Shown here: positions 34,085-44,201 of the stretch, in pieces
Numbering within the stretch: the stretch's first letter is position 1
Layout of the letters: every line of letters begins with the position of its first letter
NCBI GenBank assembly: GCA_006538405.1
Contig: BJKQ01000024.1
Coordinates: 124,001-188,000 of the forward strand
Reading direction: 5' to 3'
DNA length: 64,000 nt
DNA from: Hansfordia pulvinata
Taxonomy: Eukaryota; Ascomycota; Sordariomycetes; Xylariales
Program-made: the position numbers and the translations under genes
Notes under the pieces: generated by a model
Told to the model about the DNA's origin: nothing
Database searches by the model: none
Seen by the model: only the letters and a program-made list of their open reading frames with translations

Positions 34085-34945
34085 TATATCGTCCGACACC
34101 CACTCTTGGCCACCCCAAAAATGACACGCCTCCAATTCAACGTTTGAACATGAAACAAATTCATCACACATTTTACTGCTATAACAGTGCAACTTTCTGT
34201 ATCACTAGGGTTCTCGGCATGACTTGATTCGACTGTGCTACCCTCAACCCCACCGGCATCAATCTGAGCCCTTTGGATTGCCTCAATGTCGGCGAACTTC
34301 GAATTTGGGCTCATTCTAACCTTCCTCCGCTTCCTAGCTCTTCCGGCATCAACCTCTACTTGAAAAGTCTCGATTCTTCTCTGTGCTACTGCCAGTTGGT
34401 ACACCTGCTAATCAAAGCCCTTTTGGACCTTTCGAAACAGTAGGCGCTGCGTATTCTGATCTTTTCCGAGAGTGCTAGATAAGCTTAACTGGTCATAGGT
34501 TCTTCTTTTTCTCGAAGTCGGCCGAGAAAATGCTGGTGTTTCTGTTGTCTAATTATCACACTTATGCCCATCAGGGAGCTCGGTAAATACCTGATCTGCC
34601 TGTTTCGCGAGGGTTTGATGTGCTATTGAGCAGCAGTCGGCTCATGAGGGGCTTGCCCATACCGACGGGCCACAACCCACTCCATTTCCAGCCATTGGCA
34701 ATGTTCTTGCTTGTCAGCGCCGCCTTCCTTGCGTTTATGTAGCATATAATTGAAGTCATTTGGCCTGTGACTGTGCTCGCTGAGTAATCCGAGCTCCTTC
34801 TTATAGGCGGCCTTTAAAGGCCCGAAGACCGACTGGTCGAGAGGCTCGGGGACATGGGACATATGCGGCGGCAAGAAAAGCAGGTGGGTGTTGTTCTTCA
34901 AACCGATACATTTAATTCCATTGTCTTATGGGATTGACGCTGCGA
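34085..34945 (-). mobile_element. Pogo/Fot-type DDE transposase relic, C-terminal half
   Basis: Minus-strand frames give the classical DDE end of fungal Tc1/mariner-pogo transposases: NNTHLLFLPPHMSHVPEPLD with QSVFGPLKAAYKKEL, then after a frameshift near 34740 ALTSKNIANGWKWSGLWPV and KPLMSRLLL, then a C-terminal basic stretch (RARKRRKV) with SPNSKFADIEAI ending near 34085. The catalytic DD residues and the helix-turn-helix N-terminus are absent. The left and right inverted repeats were not found. At its upstream end the element abuts, within about 80 bases, a relic of the NLR N-terminus. Confidence 0.75.
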
Positions 34946-35021
34946 TGTGTAGGAACACTAGGCGTGATATGTGTGGAAATTATCAAACGAAGGACAATAG
35001 GAGATGCTTTAACGCTACATT

Positions 35022-35288
35022 CGACCGGATGATTTTTAGCCAGTCGATGAGGTGGTGGACGCATTTGGCGCGAGCGGGAGGGTTGTCGGCGTTATTTTCA
35101 TGGGCATAGGCGATGAAAATAATAGGAAGGTTCAGGTCGCTAATAGCATGATATCGTGACAGCTTGCGGAGGAAGCGAACGAAAAGCTGCTGTTGTGCTA
35201 TAGATCTGTTAACTTGAGGCACTTAGGGCTGGAGATGAAACTAGGTATGACCAAAAGCCAGTGAGGTCTTCCTACTATCCATGTCCAT
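35022..35288 (-). pseudogene. Relic of NLR exon 1 (TIR/SEFIR-like N-terminus)
   Basis: Aligns with 38046-38310 of the intact NLR gene. It reads MDMDSRKTSLAFGHT, then two in-frame stops (TAG and TAA near 35243 and 35225), then VNRSIAQQQLFVRFL, IIFIAYAHENN and CVHHLIDWLKIIRSN, where homology ends. About 35 bases upstream of its ATG are also similar to the intact gene. The alignment shows that the region GFGHFSFNPQP in the intact gene is coding rather than an intron. The relic is truncated on the side facing the transposase. Confidence 0.75.
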
Positions 35289-36082
35289 GCCATGGCCACT
35301 ATGTACCGGAGGCGTCATAATATGGTTAAGATGCACACAGTACGAGAGATACCGTCATGTGTATCGTATCAGCGTACAAACATAAAGCATAGTAAGTCAG
35401 AAAGGGTGACGACCTGAGGGTCGCCACTCTTTTACCCTGGCACGTGGTAAAAGGCAAGGTTGCGCTAGGGCTTGGCATGGCGCCAACGTTGACTTGTGAC
35501 CCCGCAGTGCGCATGTACCTGAGCACATTGTATTCGGCTAACCACGCGAGATTCATCCACTGATGAGACTGCTCAGGTAATCAAAGAAGTTCCGCACCTA
35601 CTCCAATATGAGGCCGATTCGTTCCTAGTCATGACTGTTCAGAGATGCAGGGAGGCCATTGGTCAGCAGATCGTTTCTTCTGTTGGCCTTGGGTCATGGC
35701 ACGCCTCACAGCGCAAGGCTTGGCCTGAAAACGTGGCCAGATTAGGCGGTCCATGATGAATCAGGATTTGGCAGAATACCTCCTTAAACAATCACGAAAT
35801 ATCACCGAATTGGCAGTGCATGCAACCGTGTATGTAACGATGAAGCCCTTCCCCCATGGGCTCTCATCACATACTCGACATCGCTGAATGCACCACTAAG
35901 TCACTACTCGTTACATTCAATTGACCGCTACCATTATCGGATCAATTATCCGAAGCCGGTACTGACTGGCCTTGAGCCCAAGCTTCAAGTTACATGGTAT
36001 GGAACTACGCGAGCCGTCCATTGAAGCATATCCCACGTTCCGATCCCGCCTCGGCCCGTATTCTGAAGCCCGTGTGACAGCA
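35289..36082. other. No supported gene
   Basis: About 0.8 kb without recognisable coding sequence, lying between the NLR relic and the 3' end of the membrane-protein gene. Confidence 0.4.
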
Positions 36083-37549
36083 CTAAGCATTGGAAACCTG
36101 CCTCTTTTCCGCTCTCCTTTTCTCCTCTCCTCGTCTCCGAGTGGAAACTGTGTGATAGGCCTTCCTCCAGAACTTCTTATGCGTGTTGACGCGAATGGAC
36201 GCATCGTTGTATGCCAGGCCACCTGGGAACAGAATCTGAACCATGGCAAGCCCTGCTGTCGGCACCCATTTTTCAAGCTCCATCAGCGCTCCGTGGACAC
36301 CTCCCGGTGCATGAATGACGCGAGCTTTCTCGGAGCAAAAAGCAGGCTGCTGCGATCTACTAGAAACGTAGGGGTTGCCTTTCGCGGTAGTGTGCTTCGT
36401 GCTGTCGGGGTTACTGGAGGTAGGTGGACGAACCTCCAGCCATGTCGGTACCCCGTATTGCTTCGACATGCTGTCGACCCATTCAGGCTTCTCGAGAGAC
36501 TGTCCGGACACCCACTGCTCCAGCCCGGCAAGTTCCTTTTTGAGATCTTCAAGACACACATCTGCGTCTTTATCATTTTGATAATCCTCCCGACGGCCAA
36601 TGATCGTCGGGGCGCGCGAGAACGGGGTGAGGTGGAAGTTGGATGCGCCTGGTGCGCGGGGCGTGCCGGCTGCCAACACGTTCTGCAGCATGCCCAGACC
36701 ACCGATGCCGACAAGGAACCAGGTATGCTCCTGAAGACCTGAAATGCAGATGAGGAGACAGGTCCATAAGACTGCCAGCAACAATGATATCCAGCGCGTC
36801 TCGGGCCGCGGATTCGAGATAGCAGTGGCAAGGGATTCAAAATCCCAAGAATCTGGGAGGCCGATCAAGACCATGACGTGGGGATACCCATTCCCTCGTG
36901 TAATGCAGGTGACCTTCTGGCGTTTTAGCCTGCGCATCGGCCACTTCTCTTATTCCCATTGAGGCATCGCGCAAGTCATCGCAACAAGCGCGATTCCACA
37001 TAACGCCACCAACATCACCCCCCAGTCGCCGTACAAAGCCCAGGGCACACTTGCGATGCCGATTTGCACAAGAAGAACCACCCACCCGGACCACCAAGCC
37101 AGGTCACGCGACGGCGTCGTGGGAGGCTCTAGGTGAAATAGATCAATGCGGAGGGACTCAGCCTGGCCGCCCTCTTCGATCGGACGCGGGTCAATAGAGG
37201 ATCGCATTTCGTGGTCCCGGAGAAGACGGCCCACCACCCAAGATCGCATCTCCCGCACGAAGCCGTTCGAGCAGTTCACGACAATGGAAGGATGATCCGC
37301 CGTCGGCATCAGATGCATGCTCCCAACGGCTGCAAGCAGGATGGTGAAGCCGTACGCTGCCCATCCGAACGAGAAGGCCACAGGGACGATAGACAGACCT
37401 CCACGGTCCCTTCTCCTAAGGCATAGCCTCTGGCCGACGAGTTGCGCAATGGCTTTCTGCACAATGTCGCCTCCCACCAAGAGCAGGAGGCTCAAAATGT
37501 CGCCAGGGTTGGTCCATTGGGTGCCGAGTTCGTCGGACGTAGTTGACAT
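36083..37549 (-). pseudogene. Conserved fungal multi-pass membrane protein split by one in-frame TAA
   Basis: Two minus open frames of 199 and 284 residues are in the same frame, separated only by TAA at 36950-36952 and four further codons (QWE, stop, EKWP). Read through, they give one 488-residue protein. It starts MSTTSDELGTQWTNPGDIL, has hydrophobic segments (LSLLLLVGG, AAYGFTILLAAVG, WWSGWVVLLVQIGIA, LLLAVLWTCLLICISGL, FLVGIGGLGMLQNVLAAG) and ends with GALMELEKWVPTAGLAMV and a basic tail. I recognise this as a widespread fungal protein of unknown function with this two-part layout. The stop could be a CAA to TAA change, a sequencing error, or real inactivation. No splice sites flank it. 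It diverges from the NLR gene. Confidence 0.7.
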
Positions 37550-38018
37550 GATGAGAGTGTGGCGAGCTGGTACGGCCGATGTATGAAGATACTTTGAGGG
37601 TTGAAAGCTTTAATCAAATGTCGGTGAATCGAGGGGGTCGGGCAGGCACTGCCCACTCCACACCCAGCAGGGTCAATGTGCCTTGCCGTTGAAATGCCCA
37701 GAGACCTTGGACCAGGCGCTCTAGAAGATCATTAGGGTCAGGACAACGCTAATACTAGAAGAGGCAGTGCTCAATACAACCCGGGCTGCAGGGGCGCATG
37801 ATTTGCTGATACGCTGCGTTCTGCGGGGTAATCTGAGCTGCTAAATGCCTTGCCAAGCCCTAGCGCAGCCTTGCCGCCGCTAGGATCTATCTGCGTGCGG
37901 GGGTTCAAGAGTGGCGCCCCTAGGTCGTCTCCCTTTTTGATTGACTATGTTCTATGATGATTGTAAGTTGATGCACATGGCCCTCGCTCTCGTGCTTTTG
38001 CGACTCAAACTCGTCGTG
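37550..38018. promoter_or_regulatory. Divergent intergenic region of membrane-protein and NLR genes
   Basis: About 470 bases between two divergently oriented genes; it must hold both promoters. I see no clear binding-site array. The last 30-40 bases are conserved in the NLR relic at 35.3 kb, consistent with leader or early coding sequence. Confidence 0.35.
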
Positions 38019-41000
38019 ATGCTTCCGGTACACAGTGACCACAGCATGGATCTTGACAATGGTGAGACCTCCTTGGGTTTTGGTCATTTCTCTTTTAATC
38101 CCCAGCCCCGAGTGATCGCTCAAGCTCACAGATCTACAGCGCAACACCAACTCTTTCTTCGCATTCTGCACGAGCTTTCGGGCTACCATGCTTTTAGTGA
38201 CTTTGAAGCTCCCAGTATTTTCATCGTTTATGCCCACGATAACAACGAAAACAACCTTCCCGCTCACGCTAAGTGCGTCCATCACCTCATCGACTGGCTT
38301 AAAATCATTCGGGCGAATGTGCTGTCAGACAAGTCACCACTGAGGCTGTGGACTCCATCCGGCACTCAATCCGGCACTCCGTCCGGAACTGACGCCGCTG
38401 CTCGGGACATCATTTCTAATCAACTACGTTTGCTCCCGACTCAGCAGCAGTCGCGACGGAAGGACTCTACTACCAGCGTCGACAGGATCCTTTTTTGCGG
38501 GTCCCCCCTGCTGGAGCAGTATTATCGTGATGAATTTACCGGCTCATACATCAATGAAATCCTGGCAGCCTATCGACACGGCGACAACCACCAAGAGGAG
38601 ATACGGAGCCTTGTCGAGTATAGTCATCGACACCAAGGGTTTCATCATGTGTTGACCGAGCTTGCCTTGCTTCAGCTACGACAGGAAAAGCTCGGTCAAG
38701 ACCACGGCATCATCCCTATCTCCCTTGATGGTGGCGATCTAAACTACTTACCCTTCTGCCACGCTTACGACCTCCGACTCGACATCAGCCCTCACCTTCC
38801 TAATCTGCGTCAACGCTTCTTCAAACTGCTACGACGTATTTACACTAGCCAGGATCGCCTTATTGAACGGTTTCAAAGCTGCTATCTTTCCACCTGTCAG
38901 CGCCTCCAGACCCTCCAGACTGAAGAGCTGCTCTTGGAAGACAAAGTCCTACAGATCGGGGACGAAGAACTCAACAAGGCCATCAGACGCACTCATGAAG
39001 ACGTACAAGCCGCCTATATCGACATTCACTACCCTGAATACCGAGCGCAGAATTGTTAGTGAACCACATCCGTACTATCGCTGCGGTGGGCGGCGTTCAT
39101 AAACACCACATATAGAACTAATGCAAACAGCAACATCGGTCCGACCCTTCATGGTCCCTTTCGGCCAAAATTCCGACTTCGTCGGTCGCGAGAGCCTTCT
39201 AGACCGGCTGCTCGATCTGATACCCCCAGCTTCCACCCCTGGTGACTGTCAACGCGTCGCCATTGAGGGTCTTGGCGGCATCGGCAAGACCCAACTGGCC
39301 CTTGAAGCTGTTCACCGCCTGCATCAGGCAGACCCAGACCTGTCTGTCTACTGGGTCCCGGCTGTGAATACCACTTTGTTCGATAACGCCTATCGTGAGA
39401 TTGGGCGCCATCTCGGTCTTAAGGGATTGGACAGGAATGACATCGACGTGAAGACTTTGGTCAAGATTGCATTGGATACCGAGAGCCGGCCTTGGCTGCT
39501 CGTTGTTGACAATGCTGATGACCCACGTCTCATGCTTGGCAGCGATGACCAAAAAGGCCTTGCTAGGTATCTTCCCTTCAACCGGAACGGCTCGATCCTT
39601 ATTACAACGCGACATTCCGAGGTCACGGCCAGACTCGATATCATGCCACGGGCGACCGTCCGCACAGAAAGGATGAGCTACTCAGAGGCCCTGGATCTCC
39701 TGAGCAGCGGTCTGGACTCCACGCAGACCCGCAATGCTGCCGACACCGACTCCCTCCTGGATCATCTAGTGTATCTGCCACTCGCTATTAAACAGGCCTC
39801 TAAATACATGGCAAGGACGAGATCATCAACTTCGAAATATCTCAATTTGATAAAGGCCAGCGACGAAGCTACGATCGAGATGCTTAGCGAGGAGTTTGAG
39901 GACAAGCATCGGAATCCTGACACCCAGAACCCAGTTGCGAAAACTTGGCTGATCTCGTTCGAGACCATGTCAAAGTCCAACCCATTGACCGTGGAGTATT
40001 TGAAAACCATCTGCTTTATGGCTGAGAAGAATGTTCCAGAAGCCCTGGTGGTTTGTGGCCCTGAGAAACAAGCGATCGAAGCTATCGGGGAGTTGAAAGC
40101 ATACTCTTTCATTGGAGAGCATGAAGACGGCCAATCATACGATGCGCATCGGCTTGTCCGGCTGGCCACTCGCAATTGGATTCGTCAGCAGGGGCAATGG
40201 GACTCCTGGGTGGCAGAGGGGGTCAAGCGGCTGGACGACAGGTTTCCATGGCCTGCACACAAAAATCGGTCAGAATGGATACACTACCTGCCCCACACCC
40301 AATCTGTTCTGGAGATGGATGACTCGAGCAACAATGACACGCAGTCAGCGCTTCTTCAAAAGATCGGAGAAGGTTACGACTTGCTAGGCAGCTACGACAG
40401 GGCAGAGATTGCGTATAAAAAGGCAGTAGCTATTTGGGAGAGGATGTTGGGCCGGGAGCATCCCGACACACTTATCAGCAAGAGCTGCCTTGCCAACAAC
40501 GTTACCAGTCAGGGGAAGTACGAAGAGTCAGAAGCGATGCATCGCGAGACACTGACGTTGAGGGAGAAGGTGTTGGGCCGGGAGCATCCTGACACACCTT
40601 CCAGCATGAACAACCTCGCAAGCGTTCTCAACAGGAAGGGGAAGTACGAGGAGGCAGAGGCGATGCATCGGGAGACGCTGGCATTAAGGGAGAGACTGTT
40701 GGGCTTGGAGGATCCTGGCACACTGATCAGCATAAACAACCTTGCTCTTGTCCTCAACAGGCAGGGGAAGTACGAGGAGGCAGAGGCGATGCATCGGGAG
40801 ACACTGGCATTAAGGGGGAGACTGTTGGGTCGGGAGCATCCTAACGCACTTGCCAGCATGAACAACCTTGCCAGCGTTCTCAAGAGCCAGAAGAAGTACG
40901 AGGAGGCAGAGACGATGAATCGCGCGACGCTGGCATTGAGGGAGAAGGTGTCGGGCCGGGAGCATCCTGACACACCTTCCAGCATGAACAACCTTGCAAG

Positions 41001-41424
41001 CGTTCTCGACAGTCAGGGGAAGTACGAGGAGGCAGAGGCAATGCACCGGCAGACGCTGGCGATGTGTGGGAAGGTGCTGGGCTTGGAGCACCCTGACACA
41101 CTGACCAGCTTAAACAATCTTACTCTTGTCCTCAACAGGCGGGGGAAGTACGAGGAGGCAGAGGCGATGCATCAGGAAGAGCTGGCTTTGAGTGAGAAGG
41201 TGCTGGGCCGCGAGCACCCCCCCACGCTCATCAGCACGAATGACCTTGCCAACATTGTGGACAGACGTCAATATCACCTAGAAGTGCACAAAACTCGTGC
41301 AGAAGCGCCAGAAATATCTGGTTCTGCATCCGGTGTGCGAGGCTCTCGACCTGGAAAGCTGGATCCCAGCAGGGTTTTCGAGTCTCTGAAAGCAAAGATT
41401 AAAAGAGCCTTGAAGGATCATTAG
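38019..41424 (+). CDS. NLR: TIR/SEFIR-like, NB-ARC, TPR, two exons
   Basis: Exon 1 38019-39054, intron 39055-39130 (GTTAGT donor, CTAAT branch, AACAG acceptor), exon 2 39131-41424; the frame closes to about 1109 residues. Using AG at 39115 instead would give an immediate stop. Residues about 66-108 (IFIVYAHDN, HHLIDWLK, LSDKSPL) resemble a TIR or SEFIR fold, followed by a PSGT-rich linker and a helical region. NB-ARC follows: DFVGRES, P-loop GLGGIGKT near residue 392, Walker B LLVVDNADD, then LITTR, LPLAIKQA and an AHRLVRLAT-like helix. From about residue 740 come seven or eight 42-residue TPRs (GREHPDT, NNLA, GKYEEAEAMH) of the kinesin-light-chain type, then a basic tail. In fungi such receptors are thought to sense ligands through the repeats and trigger cell death. 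The start at 38019 is supported by the relic at 35.3 kb; 38046 is the alternative. It looks intact. Confidence 0.8.
40450..41250 (+). repeat. Tandem 126-bp TPR-coding repeats
   Basis: Six full units and a partial seventh encode GREHPDT...KYEEAEAMHRETLALREKVL with few differences. Units 2 to 6 are very similar in nucleotide sequence, for example GGGGAAGTACGAGGAGGCAG recurs nearly unchanged. Such homogeneous repeats in fungal NLRs are known to expand, contract and diversify rapidly and may define specificity. Confidence 0.8.
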
Positions 41425-41885
41425 AGGGTGCCTCTTTGAGGCGCGAAACAGCTACATACACTGCAACTCTGATATAATAAACTCGAATATCTTGCTTACT
41501 GCGTCTTCAGACACTCATGCCATTTCATCGCTCCACATCCCAAAAAAAATGTCAACTGCAGATTCAGCGGCACCGCTAGTGCCCCGAGGCGCAAAAGAAG
41601 TGCATTATGGTTATATCATTGAATTTTCATGATCGGATGGCTCTAGACTTCATCGCAGGTATATTTCGGTCCTTGGAACGCGCCACGAACTTGCCGCGCG
41701 CTTCATTCAGTGCGCACCTTCAGAATTCAGTGACAAGACGTACCCGAATATGCAAAGGGATAATCAAAGATGACATTCGCCTGAGCACTTATTATTCAGC
41801 CCTGCACAACCTTTGTTCCCAACCCATAAGTTTCATCGTAGACGGCATAAAGGGCATAGGAGCACCTGTCATCAGAGATTTGGGC

Positions 41886-44201
41886 CTACAGATAGAACAA
41901 ACCCTGCGCCATGAGAATATCCTCCCGTAGGTCTCTCTGACGGACGGCCTTGGCCAATTTTGCAGGGTGCTGCTTCGCCTCCAAGATGTTAACATTCCGT
42001 CCGCCTAACGGCTGCCGTGGTGGGATGATCAACGCCCGCTCGAAATCAATCAACATCAGCCTGTCGGTTTGACTGTCCCATACCATATTTTCCGCCCGCA
42101 CATCCGTATGCACCACGCCTGCCTGATGTATTGCCCGCACTACTCGCTCTGCCTCCCGAGCGATTTCCTGCTGTTCCTTTGCTTCCAGCTTCAGCCCACG
42201 CAGTCTGGAGCCACCCCAAGACAGAAACGTCATATGTACCACGTAGACACGGTGGTCGTAAAAGTAGGTGCGACCGATCGTGCGGAGATCAATCGCACCT
42301 AGGAAGACGGGCACACGGACGCCTTGCAATGGCCTCAACTTTCGGTATACGGCGGCCTCGTGCTCCAGCGCAGGAATAAAGGCCTTGACCGTGCCTTTAC
42401 TCACAAATGTGTAACCGTACGCCAGAAGAGTCATCTTGAACATCACCCCACGTGCACCTCCTAGACCTAATGGCATTATGCCGTTGTCTAGTGTTCGCTG
42501 GAGCTGTTCTTGTAGGAGCCGAAGCCATGTCGCATGGTCGACCGGATGGCGGGCCGCTGACTGAGCGACGTTGGCCCGCCCCTTACCCCGCTGGCTATGC
42601 AGGGCCACATTTGGGCAGGCGAGGTCGAGAAGCCCATTATTCACCAGGCCAATGAGGCAGGCCTGGGAGCAATACTGGCGCTCTTTTTCGTCCTCGACGC
42701 CTTCGCAAGTTTCCTCTCCGTCGCGTTGGCTCGATTTACTCCGTGGCCGCTTCGCCGAGATTCGTTCGCTCCGTCGAGCCGCGGGTCCGCCAAGGCGCCG
42801 CACAACTGGACTGGGCGACCCGTCTGTGGGTCCACGGGCTTCTTCATCAGACTCCGAGGGGTCTCTCGTCGGCTCAAGGCGAGGCCCGCACCCGTCAGGA
42901 CGCGGTCTCGGCCGTCGCCCACCGCGCAGCATGATCGGTGACCGCTCGGCCTTTATGTCTGTAGTTGGTTCGAATTCTGGCGAGCTGTCGGGTGCAGTCC
43001 GCTCGCTCTTCGGGATAGATCGCAGTGTGGTCTCAAAGTCCTCGGCCCAGCGCGGCAGGCCGTCCATAGCCCGCTGCCGCTCGTCTTGACCGTGGCCTTG
43101 GTCTTGACCCGGCTGACCCAGGGCCAAGAGACTGAATGCCAGATACTGCCCCAGTGCCGAGCATGTCACGGTATCGTCTGGGTGTGTGGCGACTTCCAGC
43201 TCTGGCTCGGCCATATGGTAGTACAGCGTCGCCGGCTGCGCCCAGTCCACCTTGAGGAATACAGTTGCCACCCCTGTTGTCAACAGGCCATATGTGAGAC
43301 CGGCCTCCATCATGTAATGGTACGTCTGTGTCAGCGCCGACGCCGTTAGCCGCTCCGCATGGTAAAGGAACTGGCCGTCGGGGTCTGCCGAGGTTGGGAT
43401 CGTTTTGCGGTTGACGACCTCTTTGTGTATGTTCATGACCCGTAGACCAGCTCGCAGATGTCCCACCGTCAGCTTGTGTGGCGCCTTGTATTCCGCAACG
43501 AACACCATGGTTCGGCGCGATGGGGTCTCGTCGGAGCGGTACACGCAGATCTGGTCGGGTCGCAGTCGGTGCAGATCGCGGCGGTGGTCAGGCGTGCGTG
43601 GAGGGCTCTGCTGGTGCACTTCATGCGACCGGGACTGCATGTCGGCATCGACGACTTCTTCTGATGTCTCGCTGATGGCGTGGGGGTGGTTCTCGAACAC
43701 GATGCCCTTGCCCAATGCAAAGGATCCTTCGGTGTTGGTCTCCTTCATCTCGTCGACTATTGCTCGTACCGGGTCCTCCACGCAGTTGTGCATAAAGTAC
43801 TCGAGGGTCTTCTCATCGGAAATGGGACGCTTCGCAATGCGACGTCCGAGAGTGGCGAGGAAGTGTCGGCTTTCGAAGGCACGGTTCGTGCGAGAGGTAT
43901 GGGCATAGATGCGGCCAAAGATGATCCGCTGTTGGTGCAGGAAGCCGGGCCATGGTCGAAGGGTAGTGGGACAAACTTTGTCGCGTGGGTTAGTCAAGGC
44001 ACCCTTGGAGGTCAGGCCCGGGTCTGTCTCGACGTGGAGGTTTGCGAAGACAAGTTCGTGATTGAAGGCGATGTACTCGTCGAGCGTGGTTGGCTGGGTT
44101 TGCTGCTCTGCGGCATCAGCGCGCCGCTGTTGTTCCAATCCCTGCCTCTCAGACTCTTCCAGGCGTCTCCTGAGCCCCTCAATGGTGTCGTTGGTTTCCA
44201 T
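41886..44201 (-). CDS. PD-(D/E)XK nuclease-like plus protein-kinase-like fusion
   Basis: One open frame of 771 residues from METNDTIEGLRRR. Upstream in-frame codons exist to 44321, but this ATG begins the coiled-coil helix. Residues about 1-35 are coiled coil. A nuclease-like domain follows, with RPDQICVY near 215 and VFVAEYKAPHKL near 232, fitting the D...E-x-K core of PD-(D/E)XK enzymes. A polar Arg/Ser/Pro linker comes next, then a Cys cluster (YCSQACLIGL, DLACPNVALH), and a kinase-like domain with HEAAVYRKL, HTDVRAEN (catalytic HxD and Asn) and LIDFERA (DFE in place of DFG). Nuclease-kinase combinations are described among Crinkler-type effectors and amplified fungal families; activity here is inferred. 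It lies tail-to-tail with the NLR, 461 bases between stops. Four relic loci in the window derive from this family, and only this copy is open. Confidence 0.7.
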   Translation of the reverse strand: METNDTIEGLRRRLEESERQGLEQQRRADAAEQQTQPTTLDEYIAFNHELVFANLHVETDPGLTSKGALTNPRDKVCPTTLRPWPGFLHQQRIIFGRIYAHTSRTNRAFESRHFLATLGRRIAKRPISDEKTLEYFMHNCVEDPVRAIVDEMKETNTEGSFALGKGIVFENHPHAISETSEEVVDADMQSRSHEVHQQSPPRTPDHRRDLHRLRPDQICVYRSDETPSRRTMVFVAEYKAPHKLTVGHLRAGLRVMNIHKEVVNRKTIPTSADPDGQFLYHAERLTASALTQTYHYMMEAGLTYGLLTTGVATVFLKVDWAQPATLYYHMAEPELEVATHPDDTVTCSALGQYLAFSLLALGQPGQDQGHGQDERQRAMDGLPRWAEDFETTLRSIPKSERTAPDSSPEFEPTTDIKAERSPIMLRGGRRPRPRPDGCGPRLEPTRDPSESDEEARGPTDGSPSPVVRRLGGPAARRSERISAKRPRSKSSQRDGEETCEGVEDEKERQYCSQACLIGLVNNGLLDLACPNVALHSQRGKGRANVAQSAARHPVDHATWLRLLQEQLQRTLDNGIMPLGLGGARGVMFKMTLLAYGYTFVSKGTVKAFIPALEHEAAVYRKLRPLQGVRVPVFLGAIDLRTIGRTYFYDHRVYVVHMTFLSWGGSRLRGLKLEAKEQQEIAREAERVVRAIHQAGVVHTDVRAENMVWDSQTDRLMLIDFERALIIPPRQPLGGRNVNILEAKQHPAKLAKAVRQRDLREDILMAQGLFYL

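Noticed and set aside
38062..38105. 44-base intron with GTGAGA donor and CCCCAG acceptor in NLR exon 1
   Set aside because: Splicing would put the conserved downstream region out of frame with the conserved start, and the relic at 35.2 kb aligns through it as codons.
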